A stretch of 64,000 bases of DNA, taken from contig NZ_MDVX01000003.1 of NCBI RefSeq assembly GCF_001719615.1, positions 347,595 to 411,594 on the forward strand, in the 5' to 3' direction. How positions within the stretch are numbered: the first letter of the stretch is position 1; the number at the start of each line of letters is the position of its first letter. The translations under genes were made by a program, and so were the position numbers. Origin of the DNA: Neptunicoccus sediminis. Its GTDB lineage: Bacteria; Pseudomonadota; Alphaproteobacteria; Rhodobacterales; Rhodobacteraceae. Shown piece by piece: positions 44,330 through 52,848 of the stretch. The notes beneath the pieces were generated by a model. The model was not told the origin of the DNA and made no database searches. It saw nothing but the letters and a program-made list of their open reading frames with translations.

Positions 44330-46081
44330 ATGACAACAAATTTTATTTTAGAAAGGAAATCGACGGTTGAAGACGCGGTTGAATATTCACGAAAGGTAGC
44401 AGAGGGCGAATTAATAGCTGGTGAATATGTAATTAAACAGGCGCAAAAGTTCTTAAATGATGTTGAAAAACGTCAATATAACAAAGATTTTCGTTGGAAA
44501 TTTGATGTTAAAAAGGCTGGCCACGTGCTGGCCTACATTCAAGCGTTAAATTTTGTCGAAGGGCCAGTTGCTGGTTCAAATATCATACTACAACCGTGGC
44601 AAGCATTCTTGATGGTTAACCTATACGGTTGGATAGATAAGAACGACAGCGATATAAGACGCTATACCCGCGCCATAACCTTAGTTGCACGTAAAGCAGG
44701 GAAATCTACCATTTTGGGCGCACTTGCCTTGTATGAGCTTATGTTTGCACCAGAGGGTAGCCAGATTGTCACTTTGGCCACGCGTAAGGAACAGGCAAAG
44801 CTGGTGTTCGGCATGTCTGGCAGAATGAAAGACGTTTCAGACCCAATTTTAACAAAAGATGTTAAGGAAACTACAAACAATCTATCCAATCTGGCCAAGT
44901 GGAATCGTTACGTTCCCTTGTCAAAAGATTCAAAACGTCTGGACGGTCTGAATATTCGTTTAGCTGTTGCTGATGAAAGTGCAGCGATCACCGATCCTAA
45001 CCTAATTAACGTGGTCACATCTTCAATGGGCAACCAAAAAAGCCCGTTGATCGTGCATCTAACAACAGGACAGCCCGGAAATGAAAATAGCTTTTTCCTA
45101 GGTCAACTGGATTATGCGAAGAAAGTTTTAGACGGGATATTAGAAGACGAAAGAATATTCTGTTTAGCCTATCAAATTGACAGCGGCGACGATTGGCAGG
45201 ACTTGCGAAACGTTATCAAGGCACAACCAAACCTTGGCGTGTCTGTAAAAAAAGATTTCTACCAAGAGGAATTAGAACAAGCCAAATCAATCACCACAGT
45301 AGCCGCAAATTACAGAACGAAATATCTAAATGAATTCATTGAAACAAATGAATCTTGGATTCCTATTGAGAAATGGAAAAAGAACGCTGTTGAAAAAATT
45401 AATCGCAATTTACCCCTTTATATTGGTCTAGATTTAGGCGCTACCAAAGATTTGTCATCTGTTGCGATGGTGTTTGGACCTGATACCAACGGCAAATTTT
45501 ATGTAGATCACCAATGTTTTATTCCAGAAAAGGCATTCAAAGAGGCGGCAAAGTACGTTCGCCAAGTGTATGCAGACGCGCGTGATAGTGGCAAATTGAT
45601 TGTCACAGAAGGTGAAGTAGCTGATCACGCTGCAATCCGCGATTTCATCCACAAAATAGCCAGCAAATATCAGGTAGAAGAAATTTGTTTTGACGATTGG
45701 TCTGCAATTACTTTGACAAACCAGCTTGCAGAAGACGGGTTTACAATGGTTGATGTTCAACAATCTATGAAGGCTCTTTCACCAACAACCAAAGAAGTTG
45801 AAATCAAAATTTTGAATGGTGAATTGATTAGCGAAAAAGACGAATTTTTAAACTGGATGGTTTCGAATTGTCGCATCTTTGTTGATACGAATGAAAACGT
45901 AAAAGTTCGTAAAGGTGAAGACGTTAATCTAAAAATTGACTCCGTAATTGCTATCATTATGGCAATGGTAAGAGCCAATTTAAACGAGCCAAAACCAAAT
46001 TATGGTTTCTATTTTGGTGAAGACGATATCGAAACTGAAACAGAAACTGAAACTGGAACAACCGAATACGAGTTCTATTAA
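44330..46081 (+). CDS. terminase large subunit
   Basis: A 583-residue packaging motor. Walker A is RKAGKST at 121-127, Walker B LAVADES near 210, and the RNase-H-like nuclease has Asp in GLDLGATKD near 363 and a late Asp in LKIDSVIAIIMAM. The P27/HK97-type layout is complete. The C-terminus carries a short ET repeat (IETETETETG). Confidence 0.95.
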   Translation: MTTNFILERKSTVEDAVEYSRKVAEGELIAGEYVIKQAQKFLNDVEKRQYNKDFRWKFDVKKAGHVLAYIQALNFVEGPVAGSNIILQPWQAFLMVNLYGWIDKNDSDIRRYTRAITLVARKAGKSTILGALALYELMFAPEGSQIVTLATRKEQAKLVFGMSGRMKDVSDPILTKDVKETTNNLSNLAKWNRYVPLSKDSKRLDGLNIRLAVADESAAITDPNLINVVTSSMGNQKSPLIVHLTTGQPGNENSFFLGQLDYAKKVLDGILEDERIFCLAYQIDSGDDWQDLRNVIKAQPNLGVSVKKDFYQEELEQAKSITTVAANYRTKYLNEFIETNESWIPIEKWKKNAVEKINRNLPLYIGLDLGATKDLSSVAMVFGPDTNGKFYVDHQCFIPEKAFKEAAKYVRQVYADARDSGKLIVTEGEVADHAAIRDFIHKIASKYQVEEICFDDWSAITLTNQLAEDGFTMVDVQQSMKALSPTTKEVEIKILNGELISEKDEFLNWMVSNCRIFVDTNENVKVRKGEDVNLKIDSVIAIIMAMVRANLNEPKPNYGFYFGEDDIETETETETGTTEYEFY

Positions 46082-46082
46082 C

Positions 46083-46093
46083 ACTAAATAATA
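46083..46093 (+). promoter_or_regulatory. phage ACTAAATA element 8
   Basis: Reads ACTAAATAATA, 36-46 bases before the portal start and just after the terminase stop. Confidence 0.5.
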
Positions 46094-46128
46094 GAAAGAA
46101 AGGAAATAGATTTTTGAGGAAATAATTA

Positions 46129-47349
46129 ATGTTTGGAAGATTATCACAATGGTTAACACCAAAAGAAACACCACAAGCACAATCAAGATATGATTTTTAT
46201 ATTAGTGGCGCGTCAAAAGCGACCGAATTTGACGTTCAAATAGCCCGTCAAAATCCGACTGTGCTAAATTGTGTAAACATATTATCAGAACAAATTGGGC
46301 AATTGTCTTGGTCTGTTGCACAGAAAGATTCAGAGTCATTTGAACCTGTTGACCATCCATTGAACGCGATTTTAAAACGTCCAAATAACAATATGTCTGC
46401 CAGTGAATTTAAAGAAAGATTAGTTTCCGACATTCTATTTTATGGCAATGCGTATGTGCAAATTTTTCGTGGCAACAATCGGGTAACTGATCTTGTACCA
46501 CTAGACCCTGCTGATATTACGCCGCAAATGAACCAATTTTATATTCGCAGTTATCGCCACACAAACGGCACGATCTACAAAGAAGCAGATATCATCCACA
46601 TTCGCGACATTGTAGGGCAGAATGTTGAGGGTGACAGCAGGATAATGTTGTCAAAAGCACTAATCGAACAAGACACGGCATTAGACCAAAATTTAACGAA
46701 TAATTTTCGTAATGGCACGTCTGTTGGCGGTGTAATTGAAGCACCAACATCTGTTGAACCAAATATTCGAAAAGCGATTGTTGAGGGCTGGCAGAAAAGA
46801 TTTGGTGCTGGTGGCACGTCTGTTGGTGGAACAGCTATTCTAACTGACGGGATGACGTTCAAACAGCACCTGCCAATGAAGGCAAGTGATGCTGACAGCC
46901 AAGCTTTGAAACAACAATCTATGCGCCGAATAGCTGCTCTATTTAACGTGCCAGCGCAATTTTTGAATGACACTGACAGCGCCAAATTTAGCAACATGGC
47001 ACAGGCTAATTCCACCTTCTACAACCGTGGATTGAAACCAATTGCAAACAACATCGCGGACAAACTAGCGGCTGCATTGCTCGGAAAAGATACCGAATAC
47101 ACAATCGGTTTTGACAGCACACGATATGCGAAGGGTGACATTCAAATGAACAGCAAAGTTGCTCTTGATCTATTCACAGGTGGATTAATGACAAAAAATG
47201 AAGCCCGTGAAATGGCAGGTTTGCCAAAAATTGAAGATGGTGAATCTTTCATTGAAACACCGTCTGCACCACAACCAACTAGTCACAACAACTATGAAAC
47301 AAATGATCCGAAAGGACCAAGAACAAGCGCGGGGCCATCCAATGAATAA
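46129..47349 (+). CDS. portal protein, HK97 type
   Basis: A 406-residue portal. Typical segments are RQNPTVLNCVNILSEQIGQL, LNAILKRPNNNMSASEFKE, GNAYVQI, and the MRRIAALFNVPAQFL/NMAQANSTFYNRGLKP region. It forms the dodecameric DNA channel at one capsid vertex. The last 40 residues are polar and low-complexity. Confidence 0.93.
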   Translation: MFGRLSQWLTPKETPQAQSRYDFYISGASKATEFDVQIARQNPTVLNCVNILSEQIGQLSWSVAQKDSESFEPVDHPLNAILKRPNNNMSASEFKERLVSDILFYGNAYVQIFRGNNRVTDLVPLDPADITPQMNQFYIRSYRHTNGTIYKEADIIHIRDIVGQNVEGDSRIMLSKALIEQDTALDQNLTNNFRNGTSVGGVIEAPTSVEPNIRKAIVEGWQKRFGAGGTSVGGTAILTDGMTFKQHLPMKASDADSQALKQQSMRRIAALFNVPAQFLNDTDSAKFSNMAQANSTFYNRGLKPIANNIADKLAAALLGKDTEYTIGFDSTRYAKGDIQMNSKVALDLFTGGLMTKNEAREMAGLPKIEDGESFIETPSAPQPTSHNNYETNDPKGPRTSAGPSNE

Positions 47350-47524
47350 GAAAAAGAAAGAAACAGTTTACAAAAACGCAAAACCAGAAACGCCAAATTC
47401 CTACGTTGTTAATTGCCCAAATGGCAACCAATACGTTGTTAAAAATGTAGACGATTTTGCATCTGCATATGGTGCGAATGAAAAGGAATTAAAGGAAAAA
47501 GGATGGAAAATTAAACCAAACTAA
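47342..47524 (+). CDS. small hypothetical phage protein
   Basis: A 60-residue basic protein (MNKKKKETVYKNAK start) overlapping the portal end by 8 bases. The frame extends into the portal gene, but that part has no ribosome site. Compact fold with YVVNCPNGNQYVVKNVDDFA; not recognised. A terminator follows. Confidence 0.55.
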   Translation: MNKKKKETVYKNAKPETPNSYVVNCPNGNQYVVKNVDDFASAYGANEKELKEKGWKIKPN

Positions 47525-47547
47525 CAAAATCCAAAAATAACTATCCT

Positions 47548-47583
47548 AAAGCCCGTTTGATTAAGTTCAAATGGGCTTTTTTT
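47548..47583 (+). terminator. intrinsic terminator between portal and protease genes
   Basis: A 13-base stem with one G-T pair (47548-47560 with 47567-47579) is followed by a T run. An ACTAAATA element restarts about 45 bases later. Confidence 0.8.
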
Positions 47584-47625
47584 GTTTTTAATTCCCGTTT
47601 TTGAAAATCCCAATTGATTCAAATG

Positions 47626-47636
47626 ACTAAATAATA
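47626..47636 (+). promoter_or_regulatory. phage ACTAAATA element 9
   Basis: Reads ACTAAATAATA, 31-41 bases before the protease start and after the portal-unit terminator. Confidence 0.5.
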
Positions 47637-47666
47637 ATGAGGAATAAAATTTAACGGGGTTCAATA

Positions 47667-48335
47667 ATGGACAGCACTTTTACTAAATCATTCCACATTA
47701 AGATGGAAGATTTTGCAGATGATGAAGGCACATTTACGGCCTATCTAACTACGTTTGAAAACAAAGATAAAGTCAATGACATTATCAAGAAAGGCGCATT
47801 AGACAATTTCATAACTGGTTTTTCACCAGATGACAAAATGTTGCCAATGTTTTTCAACCACAACACTAAAGATTTACCTGCTGGTGAATGGACAGATTTA
47901 GTTGCTGATGAACATGGCGTTTTAGCCAAAGGGGTAATCTTTACTGAAACCAGCCGTGGCGCTGACTTATACAAATTAATGAAAATGGGAAAGTTGAAAG
48001 ACGTTTCCATTGGTTTTGGCGCAAGAAAAGATTCAGTTGAAAAAAATGAATTCGGTGGAAACACATTTAGTGAAATTCACCTTTTAGAAACAAGCGTTGT
48101 TGTTAATCCAGCAAATGCGCTTGCTAACGTTGTTTCCGTTAAATCGGAAGACGGAATGATTTCTACAAAAGCACTTCGTGAAAGTTTGAAAGGCGTTGGA
48201 ATGACGCCACAAGAAATCAAAGCACTATTCGAAAATGGTTGGAACGGAATCGTTCAATTACGCAAAGCCGAAAACGTGGAATGCGAAAAGGCAGAGCAAT
48301 TGGAACGCATTTTAGCGGCCATTAAAAATTATTAA
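47667..48335 (+). CDS. prohead protease, HK97 family
   Basis: A 222-residue protease. The FTAYLTTFENKDKVNDIIKKG start, the catalytic His in FNHNTKDLPAGEW and the Ser in KDVSIGFGARK follow the U35/HK97 gp4 pattern. It should trim the delta domain of the capsid protein during maturation. Confidence 0.92.
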   Translation: MDSTFTKSFHIKMEDFADDEGTFTAYLTTFENKDKVNDIIKKGALDNFITGFSPDDKMLPMFFNHNTKDLPAGEWTDLVADEHGVLAKGVIFTETSRGADLYKLMKMGKLKDVSIGFGARKDSVEKNEFGGNTFSEIHLLETSVVVNPANALANVVSVKSEDGMISTKALRESLKGVGMTPQEIKALFENGWNGIVQLRKAENVECEKAEQLERILAAIKNY

Positions 48336-48371
48336 TCCTAAAAGTACGTACAAAATTAAGAGGAATTAAAA

Positions 48372-49475
48372 ATGGAAATTGAAACACAAATTAAAGAGAT
48401 GTTGGACGAAAAATTTGCAGGCGTTGTTAAGGAAGACGCGTTGGAAGCTTTTGTTAAATCCGATGTTTTTGAAAATTTTAAAAAGGAATTGGAAGCTGAA
48501 AAAGCAACCGTTCAAGAAATCAAAACAGAATTGGAATCCGCAATCGCAAAATTTGAAGCGGCACCAGTAATTAATAAAGAGGAAAATTTAATGGAAGATA
48601 TTACACTTTCAAAAGCTTTTGATGACGTGGAAGAAAACGGCAAAGCTGGCGTTGCAATTGAAACAAAGGCTCTTAACCAAGCACAAAATGTAACTGGTGC
48701 ACCTTCACAAACATTCGGTGTTGCATCTGGTCTACACGAAGACAACCCATTCCGCCTATTGGCACGTAAAGAGATTACAACTGCAACAACTGCAAAAGTT
48801 CCTTTCTTCGCTGGTGGCGCATCTGGCTTCACTAAGAATGGCGCTACACGTGGTACTGCAAACACTTCTACAGATTCCACAATCACTGAAAAGACAGTTT
48901 CAATCGGTTCTTATGACCGTCTTGAATATGTTTCCAACGAAACAATTTCTGACATTGTGAACTTTGACGCAAGCATGATTAACCAAATCTTGGGTCTGGC
49001 TGTTGAAACAGAAGCTGCCGAACATGTTACAACAATTGAAGCTGTTGCTTCCCCTGTTGTTGCGGATGCTGCTGCTGCAATCACATTGGACGATCTACGC
49101 GAAATGGTATTCGGTCTATCCGAAAAGTACCGCAAAAACGCTGTAATCGTTATGTCTACAGGTGCGTATTCGCAATTGCACACTTTGACAGCTTCCACAG
49201 GTAGTGAACTTGTTTGGGACGCAAAAGAAGGCGTTTACAAGCTTTGGGGCCGTCCTATCGTTGAAAACAGCTTTATGGCCGATCCTGCTGCGGGTGAAGT
49301 TGTTGCTGCAATCGCTGATTGGAATCGCGCAATGGTCATCGTTGACCGTGAAACAATCGAACTTGAGCGCAACACGGCTACTCCGGGGAAAGTTGGTTAT
49401 TATGCCAACTACAGAACTGGTCACGCAATGTTGGATTCCAACGCAATCAAAACTTTGAAAATGGCTGCTGCTTAA
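48372..49475 (+). CDS. major capsid protein, HK97 family
   Basis: A 367-residue capsid protein. Residues 1-65 are a charged coiled-coil delta domain that the protease probably removes. The rest shows HK97-fold segments such as LARKEITTATTAKVPFF, RKNAVIVMSTGAYSQL and KLWGRPIVEN. Codon use is regular and rich in GCT/GTT compared with neighbours, as expected for a very highly expressed gene. Confidence 0.95.
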   Translation: MEIETQIKEMLDEKFAGVVKEDALEAFVKSDVFENFKKELEAEKATVQEIKTELESAIAKFEAAPVINKEENLMEDITLSKAFDDVEENGKAGVAIETKALNQAQNVTGAPSQTFGVASGLHEDNPFRLLARKEITTATTAKVPFFAGGASGFTKNGATRGTANTSTDSTITEKTVSIGSYDRLEYVSNETISDIVNFDASMINQILGLAVETEAAEHVTTIEAVASPVVADAAAAITLDDLREMVFGLSEKYRKNAVIVMSTGAYSQLHTLTASTGSELVWDAKEGVYKLWGRPIVENSFMADPAAGEVVAAIADWNRAMVIVDRETIELERNTATPGKVGYYANYRTGHAMLDSNAIKTLKMAAA

Positions 49476-49490
49476 TTTTAGGCAACACCA

Positions 49491-49522
49491 GCACCGCCCC
49501 TTTTCTCATTTCGGGGCGGTGC
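49491..49522 (+). terminator. strong hairpin after the capsid gene
   Basis: A perfect 10-base GC-rich stem (49491-49500 with 49513-49522) lies 16 bases after the capsid stop. No immediate T run follows, so partial termination or 3' end protection of capsid mRNA is more likely than full termination. Confidence 0.65.
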
Positions 49523-49550
49523 AAATTTCATGTTTTTTGAGGCTAGTTTA

Positions 49551-50090
49551 ATGAAAAAGATAGTTACAAGTTCTACTACATCACCAGTAACGGTGAATGA
49601 GCTTAAACAACATCTGTTGTTGTGGGGAGACGATTCCTATGACAGCGAATTAGACAGCATTCTATTAGCTGCATCTGATTACGTGGCAGGTTGGTTAAAT
49701 AGACCAGTTGGCGCAACTGTTTATTCCCAAGGCTTCAAAGATTTCAATATTCAATTGGATCATGACGGAACTGGAATAGTTGTTAAATACTTCGACGATA
49801 ATGCAACTGAACAGACATTAGCATCTTCAAATTACATTGTTGATTCAACAGGTGATAGAACACGAATAGTTGTTAAAAACGAACCAATAATTGGAAATGA
49901 TTATTCCTTTCCTGTTCAAGTTCAATATTCAACAGGCGCAACAACTGTTTCAGCAAGAGTGAAACACGCAATTTTAATAGCGTCTGCAACATTATTTGAA
50001 AACAGAGCCGAAAATTCTGAAACCCAAAAATACAATTGCGCGATGACAGTTGCCAGATTGTTAGGACCAGAAAGAGGGGTTTTTGTATGA
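49551..50090 (+). CDS. head-tail connector protein, gp6-like
   Basis: A 179-residue protein. The N-terminal half (PVTVNELKQHLLLWGDDSYDSELDSILLAAS) matches the helical gp6-like adaptor family that sits under the portal. ATG 49551 has a TGAGG site; the earlier in-frame ATG was rejected. It overlaps the next gene by 4 bases (ATGA). Confidence 0.8.
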   Translation: MKKIVTSSTTSPVTVNELKQHLLLWGDDSYDSELDSILLAASDYVAGWLNRPVGATVYSQGFKDFNIQLDHDGTGIVVKYFDDNATEQTLASSNYIVDSTGDRTRIVVKNEPIIGNDYSFPVQVQYSTGATTVSARVKHAILIASATLFENRAENSETQKYNCAMTVARLLGPERGVFV

Positions 50091-50413
50091 AAATAAAAGC
50101 AACTTTCTACCGCCCAACGATTACAAAAAACGAATATCAAGAGGATGTTAAAGCTTGGGGTTTAGAATTTTCAACTGGTGTAGATGTTAAAACAGTTTCG
50201 TTTAAAGACAAATTGGCTAATCAGCAAAGTGTTAGTGACGAATCCATTTTAGTTTATTGCAGAAAAAATAGTAACAGCCTTTCAATCAAATCAGGTTGGC
50301 AAGCTCGTTTCACTGATAATTCAATTTTTGAAGTTTCTGGAATAGACAGCGCAAAAGGCAAAATGGGTGAATTGATCCTATTTTGTGAGCGGGTGAAAGA
50401 TGGAACAGTTTAA
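50087..50413 (+). CDS. head closure / head-tail adaptor protein
   Basis: A 108-residue mostly beta protein in the position of SPP1 gp16-type stopper proteins. Assignment rests on size, fold character (WGLEFSTGVDVKTV, YCRKNSNSLSIKSGWQ) and gene order. It overlaps both neighbours. Confidence 0.65.
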   Translation: MKIKATFYRPTITKNEYQEDVKAWGLEFSTGVDVKTVSFKDKLANQQSVSDESILVYCRKNSNSLSIKSGWQARFTDNSIFEVSGIDSAKGKMGELILFCERVKDGTV

Positions 50414-50768
50414 AAAAGACATTTCTCAAATGTTGGCAACTGCTGTTTCACCTACAAATGTTGTTCCTTTGGTCAACAAAGAAGAAACAAGCCCGACCGT
50501 TGTTTTCAGTTTTCGTAATGGCCAACGTGAAATTTTTTACAAAGATTCATTCGGATTGGCAGAAGCGGAATTAGTAGCTGACGTTTACGCGGATAGTTAC
50601 AGCAAATTGGCAAATTTAACCAATCAAATTGAAACAGCCTTTCACGCTTTTAGTGGAACAACAGGCACAACCAACATTCACAAAATGGAAATCGTCAACA
50701 AATTTGAAACAACATCTTTTGACGGAAATCTATTTAGAACAATAATCCAAATTCGCATTTTAATGTGA
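50400..50768 (+). CDS. tail completion/terminator protein
   Basis: A 122-residue protein in the position of DUF3168/gp17-type tail terminators, between the adaptor and the tail tube. The pattern (PTVVFSFRNGQREIFYKDSFG, then a helix and a C-terminal strand) fits. It overlaps the previous gene by 14 bases. Confidence 0.65.
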   Translation: MEQFKKDISQMLATAVSPTNVVPLVNKEETSPTVVFSFRNGQREIFYKDSFGLAEAELVADVYADSYSKLANLTNQIETAFHAFSGTTGTTNIHKMEIVNKFETTSFDGNLFRTIIQIRILM

Positions 50769-50795
50769 AAAATTTAAAAAGAGGTATTTAAAAAA

Positions 50796-51266
50796 ATGGC
50801 AGGTATTTCAGGACGCCAAGTAGGCGGATTAATTACATCACTTTACTACAGTGCAACAAAAATAGCGTCTAAGGATGAAGCGAATACAGCGGCTGCTGCG
50901 ATTTCAGCAAATCAAGTTGTAGATTTGGCTGATCTTGGCACTTTGAACAAAACACGCGCTGTTGTTGACGTTCCAGCATATGGCGAAGATTTCGTTAGTA
51001 AATTGGTTGGTCAAGCTAGTGCAGATGATTTTTCAATCAATGTCACTTACAACAATGACAATGCTGTTCACACGGCTATTCGTGACGATGACGGTAAAAC
51101 AGAACATTCTTTCATTATCAAATTCGAGAATGGTTCTGCTGTAACTTATGCAGTTTTTGACGGTTATATTTCAGCAGCAGACGTTACTGCACCGCTTGAT
51201 GACCGTATTCAAATGGATATCACAGTTGCAAGAACAGGCGCGGCTACATGGATTGATATAGCCTAA
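50796..51266 (+). CDS. major tail tube protein
   Basis: A 156-residue protein of the size and order of siphovirus tail tube proteins, with ALDDRIQMDITVARTG-like C-terminal strands and a beta-rich body. The stop codon is part of promoter-like element 10. A terminator hairpin follows immediately. Confidence 0.82.
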   Translation: MAGISGRQVGGLITSLYYSATKIASKDEANTAAAAISANQVVDLADLGTLNKTRAVVDVPAYGEDFVSKLVGQASADDFSINVTYNNDNAVHTAIRDDDGKTEHSFIIKFENGSAVTYAVFDGYISAADVTAPLDDRIQMDITVARTGAATWIDIA

Positions 51267-51272
51267 ATAACA
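51262..51272 (+). promoter_or_regulatory. phage ACTAAATA element 10, overlapping a stop codon
   Basis: Reads CCTAAATAACA; its TAA ends the tail tube gene. A hairpin starts 7 bases later. Confidence 0.4.
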
Positions 51273-51278
51273 ATAACG

Positions 51279-51304
51279 AAGGGGCTGCAATCGTGGCCCC
51301 TTTT
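51279..51304 (+). terminator. terminator/attenuator after the tail tube gene
   Basis: A 7-base AAGGGGC/GCCCCTT stem with T4 separates the abundant tube protein from the low-abundance tail assembly genes. Confidence 0.75.
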
Positions 51305-51334
51305 CACAACAAGATATTACAAGAGGAAACACTA

Positions 51335-51565
51335 ATGGATCAAAAAAACATGGATGACATGAAATTAGATTATTTAATTTCACAATCCGAAAATCTAGAC
51401 GGGAACTATTGGTTCTCATTAAAAAATCAAAAATATTTCGCTTTTATCATCGCTAAAGACCTGTTGATTGATGGGATGGACGTAGACGAAGCTGTTGAAA
51501 CAGCAAAGCAATTTGTTGACACATTTTACGTCAAAGCAATCAAGAAACACGCTTGGAAAATTTAA
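51335..51565 (+). CDS. small hypothetical tail-region protein
   Basis: A 76-residue acidic helical protein from ATG 51335 (AAGAGGAAACACTA upstream). It is not recognised. It lies between the tail tube and the tail chaperone genes. Confidence 0.6.
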   Translation: MDQKNMDDMKLDYLISQSENLDGNYWFSLKNQKYFAFIIAKDLLIDGMDVDEAVETAKQFVDTFYVKAIKKHAWKI

Positions 51566-51605
51566 AAAAGACTAAACAAGACAAAATATTACAAGAGGAA
51601 AGGAA

Positions 51606-51908
51606 ATGTCAAAACTATCAAACATCGTGAATAGAAAGCCGTTAGCAACATCATTTGAAGGGCTATTTGTTCGCGATCTATCATTAAAACAAATCGAACA
51701 AGATTTCTCAAATCTACAAGCTGAACTAGAACAAGATGCACCAAAAGCAATTGTTAAAGTTTTTGTTGGTCTACTATGTGACGAAAACGGCGAGTCATTT
51801 GAAGACGTGCAAGATTGGGAATCTATTCAAGAGCTATTCAGCAACACCACTATTGCGGCGATCATGGAAGAAGTAGGCGATGCGCTAAACCCTAATTCAA
51901 AAAAATAA
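51606..51908 (+). CDS. tail assembly chaperone, short form (gpG-like)
   Basis: A 100-residue protein in the gpG position. It ends in NPNSKK followed by TAA, and the heptamer A AAA AAA (51899-51905) directly before the stop is a textbook -1 slippery site. The following frame lies exactly at -1 and is open. Its product should help the tape measure and tube assemble and is absent from the virion. Confidence 0.82.
   Translation: MSKLSNIVNRKPLATSFEGLFVRDLSLKQIEQDFSNLQAELEQDAPKAIVKVFVGLLCDENGESFEDVQDWESIQELFSNTTIAAIMEEVGDALNPNSKK
51899..51905 (+). promoter_or_regulatory. -1 ribosomal frameshift slippery site
   Basis: A AAA AAA in the frame of the short chaperone, with TAA as the next codon. Seven consecutive A allow both tRNAs to slip back by one base. 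Confidence 0.8.
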
Positions 51909-52324
51909 TAGGGAGTTGGCAGAGACAGGTTCGCGCATTGTTGCTTTCAAACGGTAGCACGATTGAAACAGTAGACAATCTATCACATTCAGATGCAAAA
52001 GACATTTTCGCTATGTGGCGTGCTGGCATGATTGGCAATTTGAAAGATTATGAGATTGGTTATGCCAATTACATTCAACTTCATGGATTAAGAGACACAA
52101 TTTTAGGTCTAATGTTGGGCAAAAAGCATAAGTCAAAACCGCCTATTCCATTTCATGAAATGTTTAAAACAATTGATGACTATATGTTTCTTGGTCAAGG
52201 TAGCCAATTGCGCCAAGAAAAGGCTGTTAACTCCCAAATTTTGGCAAAAAAGGCAGTGGCTATTTTTGGTGGAAGTTCAGAAAATGGACCGCCAACATGG
52301 TTAAAAGATGCTTTAAATGACTAA
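51905..52324 (+). CDS. tail assembly chaperone extension, made by -1 frameshift (gpT-like)
   Basis: From the slip site the -1 frame runs on without a stop for 139 codons, giving a 239-residue fusion. The first new residues are IIGSWQRQVRALLLSNG. A TTG at 51938 is the first possible independent start, but it has no ribosome site, so fusion is the better reading. The stop TAA is part of promoter-like element 11. Confidence 0.8.
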   Translation: MIGSWQRQVRALLLSNGSTIETVDNLSHSDAKDIFAMWRAGMIGNLKDYEIGYANYIQLHGLRDTILGLMLGKKHKSKPPIPFHEMFKTIDDYMFLGQGSQLRQEKAVNSQILAKKAVAIFGGSSENGPPTWLKDALND

Positions 52325-52330
52325 ATAATA
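52320..52330 (+). promoter_or_regulatory. phage ACTAAATA element 11, overlapping a stop codon
   Basis: Reads ACTAAATAATA; contains the stop codon of the chaperone extension and precedes a hairpin. Confidence 0.4.
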
Positions 52331-52333
52331 ATG

Positions 52334-52361
52334 AGGCCGCTCTTATATGGGTGGCCTTTTT
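52334..52361 (+). terminator. terminator/attenuator after the chaperone genes
   Basis: A 7-base stem with one G-T pair (52334-52340 with 52351-52357) followed by T5. Confidence 0.7.
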
Positions 52362-52377
52362 AATAAGAGGAATCGAC

Positions 52378-52848
52378 GTGACGAAAACAGAAGTGAAAGG
52401 GTTGAAGGATTTAGAAAAAGCTTTGTTAGAGCTTGGCAAAGAATACGGGAATCCAAAATACGCAGTACAGGCAATGCGACCAGCTATTAAGGCTGCAATG
52501 AATGGTGTTGATTCCGACATTGAACAAAACACGCCTGTTGATACCGGCGAATTGAAAGAAACAGTCAAAACCAAAATTGGCAAGCCATCCCGCAAAATGT
52601 TGAAATCAAAACATTTCAGTCAGACAACAATCATTGCAGGTAGAACAGGCTATTTTTGGAAAGGTGGCAGTTTCTGGTTTCAAGCTCTGTCAGTTGAATT
52701 TGGCAACGACAAAACACCAACATTTGCACCATTAAGAACCGCATTTGACACTAATCATTCTGGAATGTTGGACAGATTTAAAGACACTTTAGGGCCAGCA
52801 ATTGAAAAGAAAGCGAAGGCACTTAATAAGAAAAGAGGTAAAAAATAA
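52378..52848 (+). CDS. HK97 gp10-like head-tail/tail component
   Basis: 156 residues from GTG 52378, which has AAGAGGA 7 bases upstream; the longer frame would start inside the terminator. The pattern VKGLKDLEKALLELGKEYG, then TPVDTGELKETVKTKIG, and a FKDTLGPAIEKKAKAL C-terminus is typical of the gp10-like (HK97) family. Its stop shares one base with the tape measure start (TAATG). Confidence 0.85.
   Translation: MTKTEVKGLKDLEKALLELGKEYGNPKYAVQAMRPAIKAAMNGVDSDIEQNTPVDTGELKETVKTKIGKPSRKMLKSKHFSQTTIIAGRTGYFWKGGSFWFQALSVEFGNDKTPTFAPLRTAFDTNHSGMLDRFKDTLGPAIEKKAKALNKKRGKK

Noticed and set aside
51938..52324. Independent gene starting at TTG 51938
   Set aside because: No ribosome site, and the frame is open back to a perfect -1 slippery site, so a frameshift product explains it better.
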